DNA of 38,199 nt, taken from the NCBI GenBank assembly GCA_005798445.1, contig SYJG01000363.1, positions 1-38,199 of the forward strand, read 5' to 3'. A model generated the notes under the pieces. It ran no database searches, had not been told where the DNA came from, and saw only the letters and a list, made by a program, of their open reading frames with translations. Positions 16,319 through 24,723 of this stretch are shown one piece after another (position 1 is the stretch's first letter; every line of letters starts with the position of its first letter). Source of the stretch: Planctomyces sp. (GTDB taxonomy: Bacteria; Planctomycetota; Planctomycetia; Planctomycetales; Planctomycetaceae). A program made the translations under genes and the position numbers.

Positions 16319-17170
16319 ATGGAACCTCCGGAGCCAACTTCCGTCAAGTTCAAACTGTGGCGCTGGCTGTTGTTGCTGAGCGTGACCACGGTCACATTGG
16401 GCGGCTTTGTCTGGTGGAAGTCGCGGAGCGAGCGGCTGCAATTCGTTGAGCCGATTTGGTCAGACTCGTTGGCCGGACACGAGAACGATTCAGCATCGAC
16501 CGGTCAGCGGCGGAAGATCGGCGAGGTTTGGTTGATTAGGCGATACAGTGGGTTATCACTTTTCAGTCGTGGCCGGAGCCGTGACTTCGAGGGGCGATTT
16601 CCTGTGTTCACAGAGTCGGAAGCACTCTACGGATCGCTCTCAAAAAAATTGCTTGCGGAGATGCGTGGCGAAGAGGAATTCTTCATCGAGTTCGATCCTC
16701 CTAATTGGAATTGGTGGGACAGCATCAAATTTCGAGGCAGTGCCTGGAGCAAGCGCAACGCCATCCAAGTGCTCTTTTGCACGGATCAGGCAGTTTCACT
16801 GCGAGAAAGCGATTTGGAGTTCAACGAGTCTGAACGCTATGAATCGTTGAGAGGATGCAGCTATGTGAATCGAAACGGCGAGTGGCGACAGCTTCACCGG
16901 GATGAGCTGTTTGACGGCAAAAACTGGGTCGAGATCGTTTCCGCTTTCTGCGTCGTGGACATAAAACGCCAAGGCGTCGTGGACAAAGATTGGACCAGTT
17001 TCGATTACCACAATCTGAGTTCCTTGTCGCTCACTCCTGCTGGAATCACCTTCTATCCACCGAACTCGACCCACGATCCACATGAAGTGCTGATCCCGTT
17101 CGAAAGACTCAAGGAGTATTTGAAACCTAATGGGCCGCATCGGCTGTTTCAATCGAAGGTCAGCGAGTGA
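16319..17170 (+). CDS. Membrane-anchored protein with DUF3298-like C terminus
   Basis: A 283-residue protein with one N-terminal membrane helix (WRWLLLLSVTTVTLGGFVWW, residues 14-33) and a large domain presumably outside the membrane. The C-terminal run LSLTPAGITFYPPNSTHDPH followed by EVLIPFERLKEYLKP resembles the DUF3298/RsiV C-terminal pattern (a strand-rich TPEGLxFYF..PY..LK). I do not recognise the central part. AAAGGGG lies upstream of the ATG at 16319. A and T usage is higher than in neighbours, and it follows the VapBC-type pair at 27 bases, so it may share that transcript or be part of the same acquired segment. Confidence 0.6.
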   Translation: MEPPEPTSVKFKLWRWLLLLSVTTVTLGGFVWWKSRSERLQFVEPIWSDSLAGHENDSASTGQRRKIGEVWLIRRYSGLSLFSRGRSRDFEGRFPVFTESEALYGSLSKKLLAEMRGEEEFFIEFDPPNWNWWDSIKFRGSAWSKRNAIQVLFCTDQAVSLRESDLEFNESERYESLRGCSYVNRNGEWRQLHRDELFDGKNWVEIVSAFCVVDIKRQGVVDKDWTSFDYHNLSSLSLTPAGITFYPPNSTHDPHEVLIPFERLKEYLKPNGPHRLFQSKVSE

Positions 17171-17192
17171 GCGATGGGACTTTCGATTTCAC

Positions 17193-17268
17193 GCGAGCCG
17201 GTGGGCGTCAGCCCTCGGACGTCTTCTGAGGTCAGAGCAGGTCCGGGGGCTGAAGCCTCCGGCTCGCC
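17193..17268. repeat. Inverted repeat, GGCGAGC/GTCA class, divergent copy
   Basis: Arms 17193-17220 and 17241-17268 align with about 24 matches over 28 and one indel. GCGAGCCGG outer ends and GGGCGTCAGCCCTCGG match the class consensus. It lies between the DUF3298-like gene and the metallohydrolase start at 17306. Reading through it would add 44 residues to the metallohydrolase frame, which I take as a chance open frame. Confidence 0.8.
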
Positions 17269-17305
17269 AAGTTGTGTTGGGAACGTCACTCGTGAGAAAG
17301 GGGCG

Positions 17306-18793
17306 ATGATGAGACAACCCTCCTGGCTGCTATTGATTATGCTGCCGTTGCTGCTGGGAGCGGATTTGCCGGGGACGATTGAGTTCGCGGTAAAGGATGC
17401 GGCGACGAAGGAGGCGGTGCCGTGTCGGATTCATTTGATCGACTCGGCGGGCAAGCCGGTGAAGCCGGAGGGGATCACCCTGCCGTTTTGGAGAGATCAT
17501 TTCGTGTGCGAGGGCACGGCCAAGGTCCAAGTGCCGGCGGGGGAGTATCGGTACGAGATTGAGCGCGGGCCGGAGTTCGCGGCGGCTCGGCAACAGGTCG
17601 TCGTCAAGGCGGGCGAGACGGCGAAGGTCGCGGAGTCGCTCAAGCGGCTTACGGATTTGAAGCGCGAGGGCTGGTGGTCGGGCGAAACTCATGTGCACCG
17701 GCCGCTGAGCGAGGTCGAGTTGCTGATGCGGGCGGAGGATTTGCACTTCGCGGTCGTTGAGACGTGGTGGAACGACCGCAATCAGTGGACTGAGCGCGCG
17801 CTGCCGGAACGGGCGGTGACGGTGTTCGACAAGACTCGGATGTACGACGTGCTCGGCGGCGAGGACGAACGGGGCGGCGGAGCGTTGCTGTTTTCAGGAC
17901 TGAAGGCTCCGCTGCCGATCGCGGGATCGAAGCGCGAATCGCCGCCGTCGTCCAAATGGCTCGCGGAAGCGAAGAAGGGTGGAGCTTGGGCCGATGCCGA
18001 GAAGCCGTTCTGGTGGGATTTCGCGTTGTGGCTGAGCACCGGGCAGCTCGATTCGGTCGGCATCGCGAACAATCACATGCACCGTGGCGGAGTTTATCCG
18101 AACGGTGAAGCCTGGGGCCGGCCGCGCGATCGCGAACGGTTTCCTGAACCGCACGGCAACGGCTTGTGGACGCAGACGATCTATTACCACGCGCTCAATG
18201 CCGGATTCCGGTTGCCTCCGTCGGCGGGGAGCGCGTCGGGCGTTCTGCCGAATCCGGTCGGCTACAACCGCATGTACGCCCACGTCGAAGGCGAACTGAC
18301 GTGGGATAAATGGTGGTCTGCAGTCCGCGCAGGCCGAGTGTTGATCACGAACGGCCCGCTGCTGCGACTGAAGGCTGATGGTCAGGTTTCCGGTCACGTC
18401 TTCAAATTCGACGGCGCGACGGAACTGACGATCGACGGCCAACTCGATTCGCGCGATCCGATTGCGGCCATCGAACTTGTGCAGGACGGCCGAGTGCAGC
18501 GGATCGAAAAACTTCCAGCGAAGATCACGCTCAAGGAGAGCGGTTGGTTCCTGGTGCGAGCATTTGCCGACGTGCCGCAGACGTTTCGCTTCGCCTCGAC
18601 CGCTCCCTGGTACGTCGAAATCGGCGGGCAGAAGCAGCGGCCCAATCGCGAGTCGTGTGAGTTCTTCCGACAATGGACTGAAGAACGGATCGACAGCTTG
18701 CGCACGAAGCTGACAACTGACGAAGAACGCCGCGAAGTGCTACCGGTTCACGAAGCCGCTCACCGCTTCTGGACGGACCGAGCATCGCCGTGA
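17306..18793 (+). CDS. Secreted CehA/McbA-like PHP metallohydrolase
   Basis: The 495-residue protein starts with a signal peptide (WLLLIMLPLLLGA), then a carboxypeptidase-regulatory-like beta-sandwich (residues 22-115: TIEFAVKDAATKEAVPCRIHL), then a PHP-type hydrolase domain. Metal-binding motifs are GETHVHRP with His129 and His131, ETWWNDRNQW near 152, and NNHMHRGG near 255. CehA and McbA cleave aromatic carbamate esters; family membership gives metal-dependent hydrolysis but not the substrate. ATG 17306 follows GAAAGGGG and starts the signal peptide; an open frame from 17174 runs through the palindromic repeat and is rejected. It is convergent with the zinc-ribbon gene, 28 bases apart. Confidence 0.75.
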   Translation: MMRQPSWLLLIMLPLLLGADLPGTIEFAVKDAATKEAVPCRIHLIDSAGKPVKPEGITLPFWRDHFVCEGTAKVQVPAGEYRYEIERGPEFAAARQQVVVKAGETAKVAESLKRLTDLKREGWWSGETHVHRPLSEVELLMRAEDLHFAVVETWWNDRNQWTERALPERAVTVFDKTRMYDVLGGEDERGGGALLFSGLKAPLPIAGSKRESPPSSKWLAEAKKGGAWADAEKPFWWDFALWLSTGQLDSVGIANNHMHRGGVYPNGEAWGRPRDRERFPEPHGNGLWTQTIYYHALNAGFRLPPSAGSASGVLPNPVGYNRMYAHVEGELTWDKWWSAVRAGRVLITNGPLLRLKADGQVSGHVFKFDGATELTIDGQLDSRDPIAAIELVQDGRVQRIEKLPAKITLKESGWFLVRAFADVPQTFRFASTAPWYVEIGGQKQRPNRESCEFFRQWTEERIDSLRTKLTTDEERREVLPVHEAAHRFWTDRASP

Positions 18794-18821
18794 GGCGTCG
18801 CCAAGACGAAAGAGTCAACGC

Positions 18822-20366
18822 TCACGCGGCTTCGTCGCTGATGACGTCGCTGTTGAAACGGACCTCGAAGAGCGTCGTCACGCCGTTGCCGTGCGAGCTG
18901 TAGCCTTTGCGGATGTGGACACGCCACACGAGTTCGCCGGTGAGAACGTCGAGATCGTTCTCGCAGGTGGGGACGTAGTAGTCGCGCGACTCGCCGGGTT
19001 GCAGCGGTTTGTCGAGCGGCAAGTTGGCCAAATCCCAGCCGCTGCCGATGATGTGGTCAAAGGCGATGATGCGCTTCGCTCCAGGATTGTCCTTTTCACT
19101 GGCACGGCACACGAATTGGTTGCTGCGATACTCGAAACGGGTCTTGCCGAAGCGACGAAAGAGCAATTGATCGTCGAGCGGCGCGATCTTTTGATTGGTG
19201 GACACGTTTTTGAACCGCAGCCAGAGTTTCAGCACCGGCGCTGTCGGCAGTCGCGATTTGCTCGCGTCGGAGAAATGCCGAAAGTGGATTGGGCCTCGAG
19301 TCACCTTCAACACGCTGACTTCGATGTTTCCAAAGCGCTGAAGGTCGCCGACCTGCAAACCGTGTCCGGCAGGCAGTGACGCGGTTTCCTTGGCAATCGA
19401 AATCCCCGCGGTCTTCTTCGGCACCACGTCAGGCAGGCTTTCCAACCCGTAATCTTCCTTGTTCGCCGAGCCGTAGTACAACAGGTACAGGAATCCGATC
19501 GTGATCGCACTGCTGTAGCTGAGCAGCAGCAGAAACGCGGATTTCGAGATCGTCATGTGATCCGTGCCAGCCGGCTTGACCACAGCCGAAGCCGACACCA
19601 CGCCGTCGCTCTCCAACGAATGTTCCTCGTGCGGCGACGAATCCACTTCGTGTGGTGAATCCACCTGTAAGACGATTGGAGTCTCAGCTTCTGCGGCCGA
19701 AGGTTGGTCGGTGGTGACGGTCTCTTCGGAAGGCGGCGATGACACCTCGGCACTGAACAAGCCAGACAAGCCTGTTGGAGCCATTTCAGTCGGTGTCACC
19801 GACACGGCATCTGGTTCTTGAACCGGTTCGGAAGTGGCCATTGGTTCGGGAATTTCCGAAGTCGGCGTAACTACTGGCTCAGTTGTCTCTGGTTGTGGTT
19901 CTGGATCAGCGGTATCGGACGAAGGCATCAGCGCCGAAAGCGAGCAGGCACCATCGCCAGTCGCGGGATCAGGGATCTCTTCGGAGACGTTTTCAGTCGC
20001 CGTTTCACTGATCGCGACAGGTGATACCACAGAGATCTCGACCGACGGTGGCGGTTCAGACTCCACGCCCGTGAACGCTCTCAGCTCTTCAGTGGATGGT
20101 GCCGGTTCGAAGACGCGGTCGTCAGTCATCGGGACAGGAGAGGGGTACTCAACGACGGCCACAGGCTCAAGTTCTGACGGTGACACTGGCTCTGGTGTTG
20201 GTTGAGTCACTTGCGGGGGCGCGAGTGTTGGCGCGGTCGGTGTCGAATCGGCCGGGGACGCCGGAATGTGTAGATGGGCTCCGCAATGCGGACATGCGAC
20301 GACGACACCGAAGTGCTCGACCAACAAATTGCCACGGCATTGGCCGCAGATCATCTCGAATGCCAT
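18822..20366 (-). CDS. Zinc-ribbon membrane protein with long acidic linker
   Basis: This 514-residue protein begins with a zinc ribbon (CGQC at residues 6-9, CPHC about 18 residues later). A Pro/Glu/Thr/Ser-rich, acidic, low-complexity region of about 220 residues follows. A single membrane helix lies at about 272-294 (AFLLLLSYSSAITIGFLYLL), and then a soluble domain of about 200 residues with beta strands (FGNIEVSVLKVTRG, LKLWLRFKNVS, GELVWRVHIRKGY) that recalls DUF4352-type sandwiches. ATG 20366 is preceded by GAGG and gives the zinc ribbon at the N terminus. I know no function. The layout suggests a cytoplasmic metal-binding head joined to a cell-surface or periplasmic beta domain. A GTAG-type palindrome lies just upstream. 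Confidence 0.65.
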   Translation of the reverse strand: MAFEMICGQCRGNLLVEHFGVVVACPHCGAHLHIPASPADSTPTAPTLAPPQVTQPTPEPVSPSELEPVAVVEYPSPVPMTDDRVFEPAPSTEELRAFTGVESEPPPSVEISVVSPVAISETATENVSEEIPDPATGDGACSLSALMPSSDTADPEPQPETTEPVVTPTSEIPEPMATSEPVQEPDAVSVTPTEMAPTGLSGLFSAEVSSPPSEETVTTDQPSAAEAETPIVLQVDSPHEVDSSPHEEHSLESDGVVSASAVVKPAGTDHMTISKSAFLLLLSYSSAITIGFLYLLYYGSANKEDYGLESLPDVVPKKTAGISIAKETASLPAGHGLQVGDLQRFGNIEVSVLKVTRGPIHFRHFSDASKSRLPTAPVLKLWLRFKNVSTNQKIAPLDDQLLFRRFGKTRFEYRSNQFVCRASEKDNPGAKRIIAFDHIIGSGWDLANLPLDKPLQPGESRDYYVPTCENDLDVLTGELVWRVHIRKGYSSHGNGVTTLFEVRFNSDVISDEAA

Positions 20367-20390
20367 ACGAACCTCTGCCACCAAACTATG

Positions 20391-20445
20391 AGCCGGTTCT
20401 GCAAACCGCCCAAGAAAACACGGGCGGTTTGGAAAACCGTCCTAC
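20391..20445. repeat. REP-like inverted pair with GTAG head
   Basis: On the minus strand GTAG at 20445-20442 heads a hairpin (GGACGGTTT, TCC loop, AAACCGCCC). A second, degenerate unit is inverted beside it: arms 20391-20411 and 20422-20442 match at 17 of 21. The TAG in GTAG is the stop codon of bioD. The element fills the gap before the zinc-ribbon gene start at 20366, leaving 24 bases. Confidence 0.75.
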
Positions 20446-21140
20446 GGAACCCCCGCAAGGGTCCACCAATCTAGCTGGGTTGCTTGGCCGAAGCGACTCA
20501 GCCAGCCAGTCGAGTCGTGACGGCGAATCGCCAAAACCGGCACGTCGCAGCGAGCGGCGACTTCTGTCGCGTTCGTCGACGACGAATCGTCAGTGGTTGT
20601 CGGCATCGGTTCATTAAAGACAATGCCCGCCAGCGGCAAGCCGCGCTGCCGAGCCACCTCGACGGTCAGTAACGTGTGGTTGATCGTGCCGAGTCCCAGC
20701 CGAGCCACGATCAACAGCGGAAATCCGAATTGAGGGGCCAAGTCGGCCATCGTCCGCTCGTCGGTCAGCGGACACAGCAGTCCGCCGGCTCCTTCGACGA
20801 TGACGATGTCGCACTCGGATCGCCAAGCGTCGAGTCCGCGCTGAATCGTATCGAGATCGACCGTTCGGGCTTCTTGTCGAGCCGCGACCGGTGGGGCCAG
20901 TGGCGCGAGGAACCGCTGCGGACAAAGCTGATCGTCGGAGACGTCTCGGCCGAGGGTGGTTCGCAGTCGCTCGACATCGTCCCAGTGTGGGCGACCGTCA
21001 GTCTCGATCGAAGCACCGCTGCACGCGGGCTTGAAGGCACCGACTCGATGCCCGGTCGCTCGGAGTTCGCGCACGATCTCGCAAGCGATGTGGGTCTTGC
21101 CGACGCCGGTGTCAGTCCCCGTGATGAACAGGCCACGCAT
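20442..21140 (-). CDS. bioD: Dethiobiotin synthetase
   Basis: BioD closes the ureido ring of dethiobiotin from 7,8-diaminononanoate, CO2 and ATP, the next-to-last step of biotin synthesis. The 232-residue protein has the P-loop GTDTGVGKT at residues 8-16, the substrate lysine segment AFKPACSG near 35-42, and VEGAGGLL near 115. Length is normal for the family. A strong ribosome binding site (AGAGGTGAT) precedes ATG 21140. No other bio genes are in the window. The stop TAG is part of the GTAG of a REP-like unit. The gene upstream on the same strand ends 127 bases away across another palindrome, so it may be transcribed separately. Confidence 0.93.
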   Translation of the reverse strand: MRGLFITGTDTGVGKTHIACEIVRELRATGHRVGAFKPACSGASIETDGRPHWDDVERLRTTLGRDVSDDQLCPQRFLAPLAPPVAARQEARTVDLDTIQRGLDAWRSECDIVIVEGAGGLLCPLTDERTMADLAPQFGFPLLIVARLGLGTINHTLLTVEVARQRGLPLAGIVFNEPMPTTTDDSSSTNATEVAARCDVPVLAIRRHDSTGWLSRFGQATQLDWWTLAGVP

Positions 21141-21148
21141 ATCACCTC

Positions 21149-21263
21149 TTTGGAGTGCGACAACCTGAGTTGTCGCTTTTCAAATCGCACTGCTCAAGGA
21201 GTTGCGTGACTGTGTAGGTTCGCACGTTTTGAAAAGCGGCGACTTGGGTCGCCGTACTCCAAA
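21149..21263. repeat. Nested palindrome between the prenyltransferase-like gene and bioD
   Basis: Arms 21149-21184 and 21228-21263 match at 29 of 36, most differences allowing G-U pairs. Each arm is a hairpin: GCGACAA, CCTGAG, TTGTCGC in one; GGCGAC, TTGG, GTCGCC in the other. Both outer ends read TTTGGAGT inward. It fills the 127-base gap between stop 21268 and the bioD start, and its edge abuts the bioD ribosome binding site. Confidence 0.85.
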
Positions 21264-21267
21264 GGAA

Positions 21268-23634
21268 TCACTTCTCGTCGTCGTACTGGCCGCCCATTTG
21301 GTATAGCGGGAGGAAGCGATAGTAGACCTCCAGGCAGAGCGTGCTGACGGCCGTCGAAAAGATGCGGCCGCCATATTCGCCCCACGGAGCTTTCGGATCC
21401 CAGCTTCCGGCCATGTGGCCGCGCGTCCGTTGCTCGGCGATCAGCGTTTCGCGCAGAGCTTCATTCCACTTCCGCCACGGATCGCCGCCGTACTGGTACA
21501 TCGCCAACGTGCCGTAGTACCAGAAATAAAGGTTGTGCGTCGAACCGCGCGGCAGTCGCTGCATGATGAAGTTGACTCCTTCGGTGCTGGTCGGGTTCGT
21601 GCGCGAGATGCCGAGCATCTGTTTGCAGAACAGCGCCTCGGCGGTCATCGAGTCGGTCGGCGAAGTCGGTTGGCCGCCGATCAGGCGGTAGCCGGCCAAG
21701 CCTTTGTTCGGACCTTGGCTCCGTTCCTTCAGGAACTGCACCATCTTGGCTTTCGTGCTGTCGGGAATCGTGAGGCCGGCGATCTCGGCACTTTTCAGAG
21801 CCATCAATTGCCAGCCGAAGATGCTCATGTCGCTGGACTGCCCTTTGACGTACCGCCAACCGCCATCGGGATTCTGATTCTCGACGATGTAGTTGACGGC
21901 TCGCATCAGCGGTTCGCGCAGGCGTCGATCGGACGAGAGGTCGCTCTGCATGCCGTATGCCTCGGCGAGGGCATACGTCGTCATCGCATGGCAGTACATC
22001 TGCTCGAAGTGCGTCGCCTTGCCGCCGAGGTATCCGTCGGCTCGCTGCTGGCGAATCAGCCAACTGAGCGTGCGGTCGATCTGGTCGGCATATTGGCCTT
22101 CTTCGTGCGTGTAGCCGGCTCCGAGAAACGCCAGCAGCGACAGAGCCGTCACGCCCGCGTCGGCTTGTTTGCCGGCGTTGAGGCGATCGACTCCCTCTTC
22201 GTCGATCTTCACGAGTCCTGCGTGGCCAGTGCATTTCTCGCCGTCAGGGCAGTTCGCGTCGAAGCCGTCGGCGTCCCAGAATCCTTCGGGGTCTTGATGA
22301 GCGGCGAGCCACCGCAGACTCATCTCGACTGCCTTCTCTGACGCATCGGTGCCGCCGTATCGCCGAGCAGTCTCGCGACGCTTGCCAAGATTGCGGCCTT
22401 CGTAAATCGGTGGAACGGTCGTCCGCTTGCCGATCTTTGAGGCCTCGAAGTTAGGCTGCACGAGCCGAGGCACGAGACCTTCGTTCGGCAACTCGGTGCG
22501 CACGCCATCCCGAACCGCGACGGAATCACCCGGCACGGCATTCGGGTCTTGCGCTTTGCGTTCGGGATGGAACGACTCCGCGCCGCCGTTGGCTTGGCCG
22601 CGGACGTTGCGAGTCTTCGTGCGCGAGAACGGCGAGAAGCCGGGCGAGCCGCTGCCGGTTCCCCCTCCCGTGCCGCTGCCAGTCGATTTACCAACCAGCG
22701 AGCCGTCACCATCGCCAGGAACTGTGGATGGGGCTGGTCCTGTGCGTCGTGTCCCGGTGCCCGCTGTCGAGGAGTTACCGGGGGACGGCGACACGTTTGT
22801 GATCGGTCCTGGGACTGCTGTGTCGGGCAGCGTCAGCGGCCCATCGGAATCAAGTCGCCGCGCCGGCGGCTCTGAGCCACCCGCCGTTGGTTGTCGAGCG
22901 ACCGTCGTGCTCTGTGGTCCTGCTCCGCTTGTTCCGCCGCGCTTCGTCGGAGCGAAGGACGGCAAGCGGCTGTCAGGTCGGGCTTCAGCCGTCGGATCAT
23001 CAATGCGCAACGGAGCCGCTGCTTCGACGCGCGTCGGACCCTTCTCGCCGGAGAGTTTCAGTTCCGGTTTGATCTCCGGCTGATCCGGCAGCGCCGAGCG
23101 ATCCGCCACGTCGTTGGGAATGTCGGGAGCGGTCAGTGGTCCGGGTCGGCGTTCAGGCCCTTCAGACGGTTTCAACTCCGTAGGCGAGCGCGTCGTGCGG
23201 ACCAACTCTTGGCCGGGGGAGTCGGGAAGCTTTTCCCAAACTCGTGTGTTGCCCTTCGCGGCCGTTGGCAGGTTGACCGGTTCGTCCGCGCCGGAGGGAT
23301 CGAACTGCGGCTGGATCTGAATGACTCGCTCGCGCGGCAACGGCACCTCGTCGTCGGCCTTCGCGGTCGTGAGGGACTCCGGCGGATTCACGGCCACCAG
23401 ACCGAACATGCACGACAGATGAATCAGCAACGAGAACACCAGCGACTTCCAGCCGAGCGACTTGTCACCCCACTTCGTCACCAGCATCGTGATCAGGTGC
23501 AGCATCGCCAGAGCCAACGCCGTGGCGAGAGCGCTCCACAACACGGTCTCGACGATCTCGACCGGCTGGCCGAGCAGCGACGCCAACCGCTCGACGAACT
23601 CCGCAGCGGCCAGGATCGAGATTGAGAAATTCAT
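21268..23634 (-). CDS. Membrane-anchored prenyltransferase/squalene-cyclase-fold protein
   Basis: The 788-residue protein has two N-terminal membrane helices (about 33-54 and 64-84), a Pro/Gly/Ser/Thr-rich linker of about 300 residues, and a C-terminal alpha/alpha toroid from about 400. The toroid shows the repeat signatures of the prenyltransferase and squalene-oxidase repeat family: SLRWLAAHQDPEGFWDADGF, TLSWLIRQQRADGYLGG, AVNYIVENQNPDGGWRY, and AVSTLCLEVYYRFLP at the end. The DxDD motif of real squalene-hopene cyclases is not seen, and no isoprenoid genes are nearby, so cyclase activity is unlikely; a binding or scaffold role outside the membrane is more probable. GAGGTGATG precedes ATG 23634. 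Confidence 0.8.
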   Translation of the reverse strand: MNFSISILAAAEFVERLASLLGQPVEIVETVLWSALATALALAMLHLITMLVTKWGDKSLGWKSLVFSLLIHLSCMFGLVAVNPPESLTTAKADDEVPLPRERVIQIQPQFDPSGADEPVNLPTAAKGNTRVWEKLPDSPGQELVRTTRSPTELKPSEGPERRPGPLTAPDIPNDVADRSALPDQPEIKPELKLSGEKGPTRVEAAAPLRIDDPTAEARPDSRLPSFAPTKRGGTSGAGPQSTTVARQPTAGGSEPPARRLDSDGPLTLPDTAVPGPITNVSPSPGNSSTAGTGTRRTGPAPSTVPGDGDGSLVGKSTGSGTGGGTGSGSPGFSPFSRTKTRNVRGQANGGAESFHPERKAQDPNAVPGDSVAVRDGVRTELPNEGLVPRLVQPNFEASKIGKRTTVPPIYEGRNLGKRRETARRYGGTDASEKAVEMSLRWLAAHQDPEGFWDADGFDANCPDGEKCTGHAGLVKIDEEGVDRLNAGKQADAGVTALSLLAFLGAGYTHEEGQYADQIDRTLSWLIRQQRADGYLGGKATHFEQMYCHAMTTYALAEAYGMQSDLSSDRRLREPLMRAVNYIVENQNPDGGWRYVKGQSSDMSIFGWQLMALKSAEIAGLTIPDSTKAKMVQFLKERSQGPNKGLAGYRLIGGQPTSPTDSMTAEALFCKQMLGISRTNPTSTEGVNFIMQRLPRGSTHNLYFWYYGTLAMYQYGGDPWRKWNEALRETLIAEQRTRGHMAGSWDPKAPWGEYGGRIFSTAVSTLCLEVYYRFLPLYQMGGQYDDEK

Positions 23635-23978
23635 GACATCACCTCGTGAGACGGATCAAAACCGCCTCGCTTCTCCGAGCCAATTGGCTCGGCGGCGAAT
23701 GGTCACTTCTGCCGAGCGGCGAGTCAATCCGCGTCTTGGACACTGTTGACCGGTGGGCCTTCCGTGTTGCTCTGTGAGAGAAATCCCAATTCCCAAAATC
23801 CAATGACCAATGAAGCCCCAAGGTCCAAATCCCAAAGAGATGCTGTGTCCTGATTTTGGAACTTGAAATTTGGGACTTCCTTGGACATTGGAGTTTGGAC
23901 CTTGGACCTTGGACATTCGCGGTATCCCCGCGCTACTCTTTGTCGGCAACCCAGCCATTCAACCTTGCGGAGCCTTCC
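23635..23978. other. 344-base divergent intergenic region
   Basis: This gap separates the leftward prenyltransferase-like gene from the rightward RNase PH gene, so promoters for both should lie here; I could not place either with confidence. Its middle is taken up by the AT-rich word repeat at 23781-23917. No RNA gene was seen. Confidence 0.6.
23781..23917. repeat. AT-rich word repeat with inverted symmetry (CCAAGGTCCAAA words)
   Basis: The stretch is made of short recurring words: TCCCAA, CCAATGA, AAGGTCCAAA on the left and TTGGACATTGGAG, TTTGGACCTTGGACC on the right. An exact 12-base inverted pair, CCAAGGTCCAAA, occurs at 23818-23829 and 23894-23905. Base composition departs sharply from the flanks. 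Related AAATCTC words are translated inside the PSD1 gene at 33410-33449. Confidence 0.7.
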
Positions 23979-24713
23979 ATGCGGCATGACGGACGACAGT
24001 ACGATGATTTGCGACCCATCACCGTTCAACGACATTTCACAGGAGCCGTCCCCGGCAGCGTGCTCATCAAAGCCGGCCGCACGACGGTCCTCTGCACGGC
24101 CAGCATCGACAACGACCTGCCGCCGTGGATGAAACGCGAAGCGAATCCGAACGGTTGGGTCACCGCTGAATACAACATGCTGCCGGGCAGCACCGCTCCG
24201 CGCAAGCAGCGCGAACGCACGAAAGTCGATGGCCGCACGAATGAAATTCAACGCCTCATCGGTCGCAGCCTGCGAGCGGTCGTTGATCTCGCCGCGCTTG
24301 GCCCACGGATGGTCACGGTCGATTGCGACGTGCTCGAAGCGGACGGTGGCACGCGCACGCTGAGCATCACCGGCGGCTTCATCGCGCTGGTGGATTCGCT
24401 GGCCGCGATCAAAGACTTGCTGCTAACCGATCGACCGGTGCTCAAGAGCAGCATCGCCGCGATCAGTGTCGGCATCGTCGCGGGGCAAGTGGTCGCGGAC
24501 CTCGACTACGTTGAAGACAAAGACGCCGAAGTGGACATGAACGTCGTGATGACCGGCGGCGGCGAATTCGTCGAAGTCCAGGGGACCGCCGAAGGGACAC
24601 CATTCAATCGCCAACTGCTCGATGCTCAACTGGCGCTCGCCGAAAAAAGTATTGCGAGACTGACCGCCATTCAACGTGAGACGTTGGGTGACATCTGGCC
24701 GTTCCGCGCGTAG
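23979..24713 (+). CDS. rph: Ribonuclease PH
   Basis: RNase PH trims the 3' ends of tRNA precursors by phosphorolysis, releasing nucleoside diphosphates. The 244-residue protein begins [12 protein letters not shown], continues with [31 protein letters not shown], the phosphate-site region [19 protein letters not shown] at about 117-135, and ends [15 protein letters not shown]. Length and motifs are complete, so it should be active. ATG 23979 follows GCGGAG and gives the family's normal N terminus; the longer open frame from 23856 runs back into AT-rich repeats. The usual neighbour, a RdgB-type NTP pyrophosphatase, is absent. Confidence 0.95.
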   Translation: MRHDGRQYDDLRPITVQRHFTGAVPGSVLIKAGRTTVLCTASIDNDLPPWMKREANPNGWVTAEYNMLPGSTAPRKQRERTKVDGRTNEIQRLIGRSLRAVVDLAALGPRMVTVDCDVLEADGGTRTLSITGGFIALVDSLAAIKDLLLTDRPVLKSSIAAISVGIVAGQVVADLDYVEDKDAEVDMNVVMTGGGEFVEVQGTAEGTPFNRQLLDAQLALAEKSIARLTAIQRETLGDIWPFRA

Positions 24714-24723
24714 GGAGCGAACG

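Noticed and set aside
17174..17305. N-terminal extension of the PHP-like hydrolase
   Set aside because: These 44 codons are the palindromic repeat; the signal peptide and ribosome binding site point to 17306.
20442..20445. BirA-type biotin operator at bioD
   Set aside because: The dyads around bioD do not contain the TTGTAAACC-type half sites and belong to repeat families found at unrelated genes.
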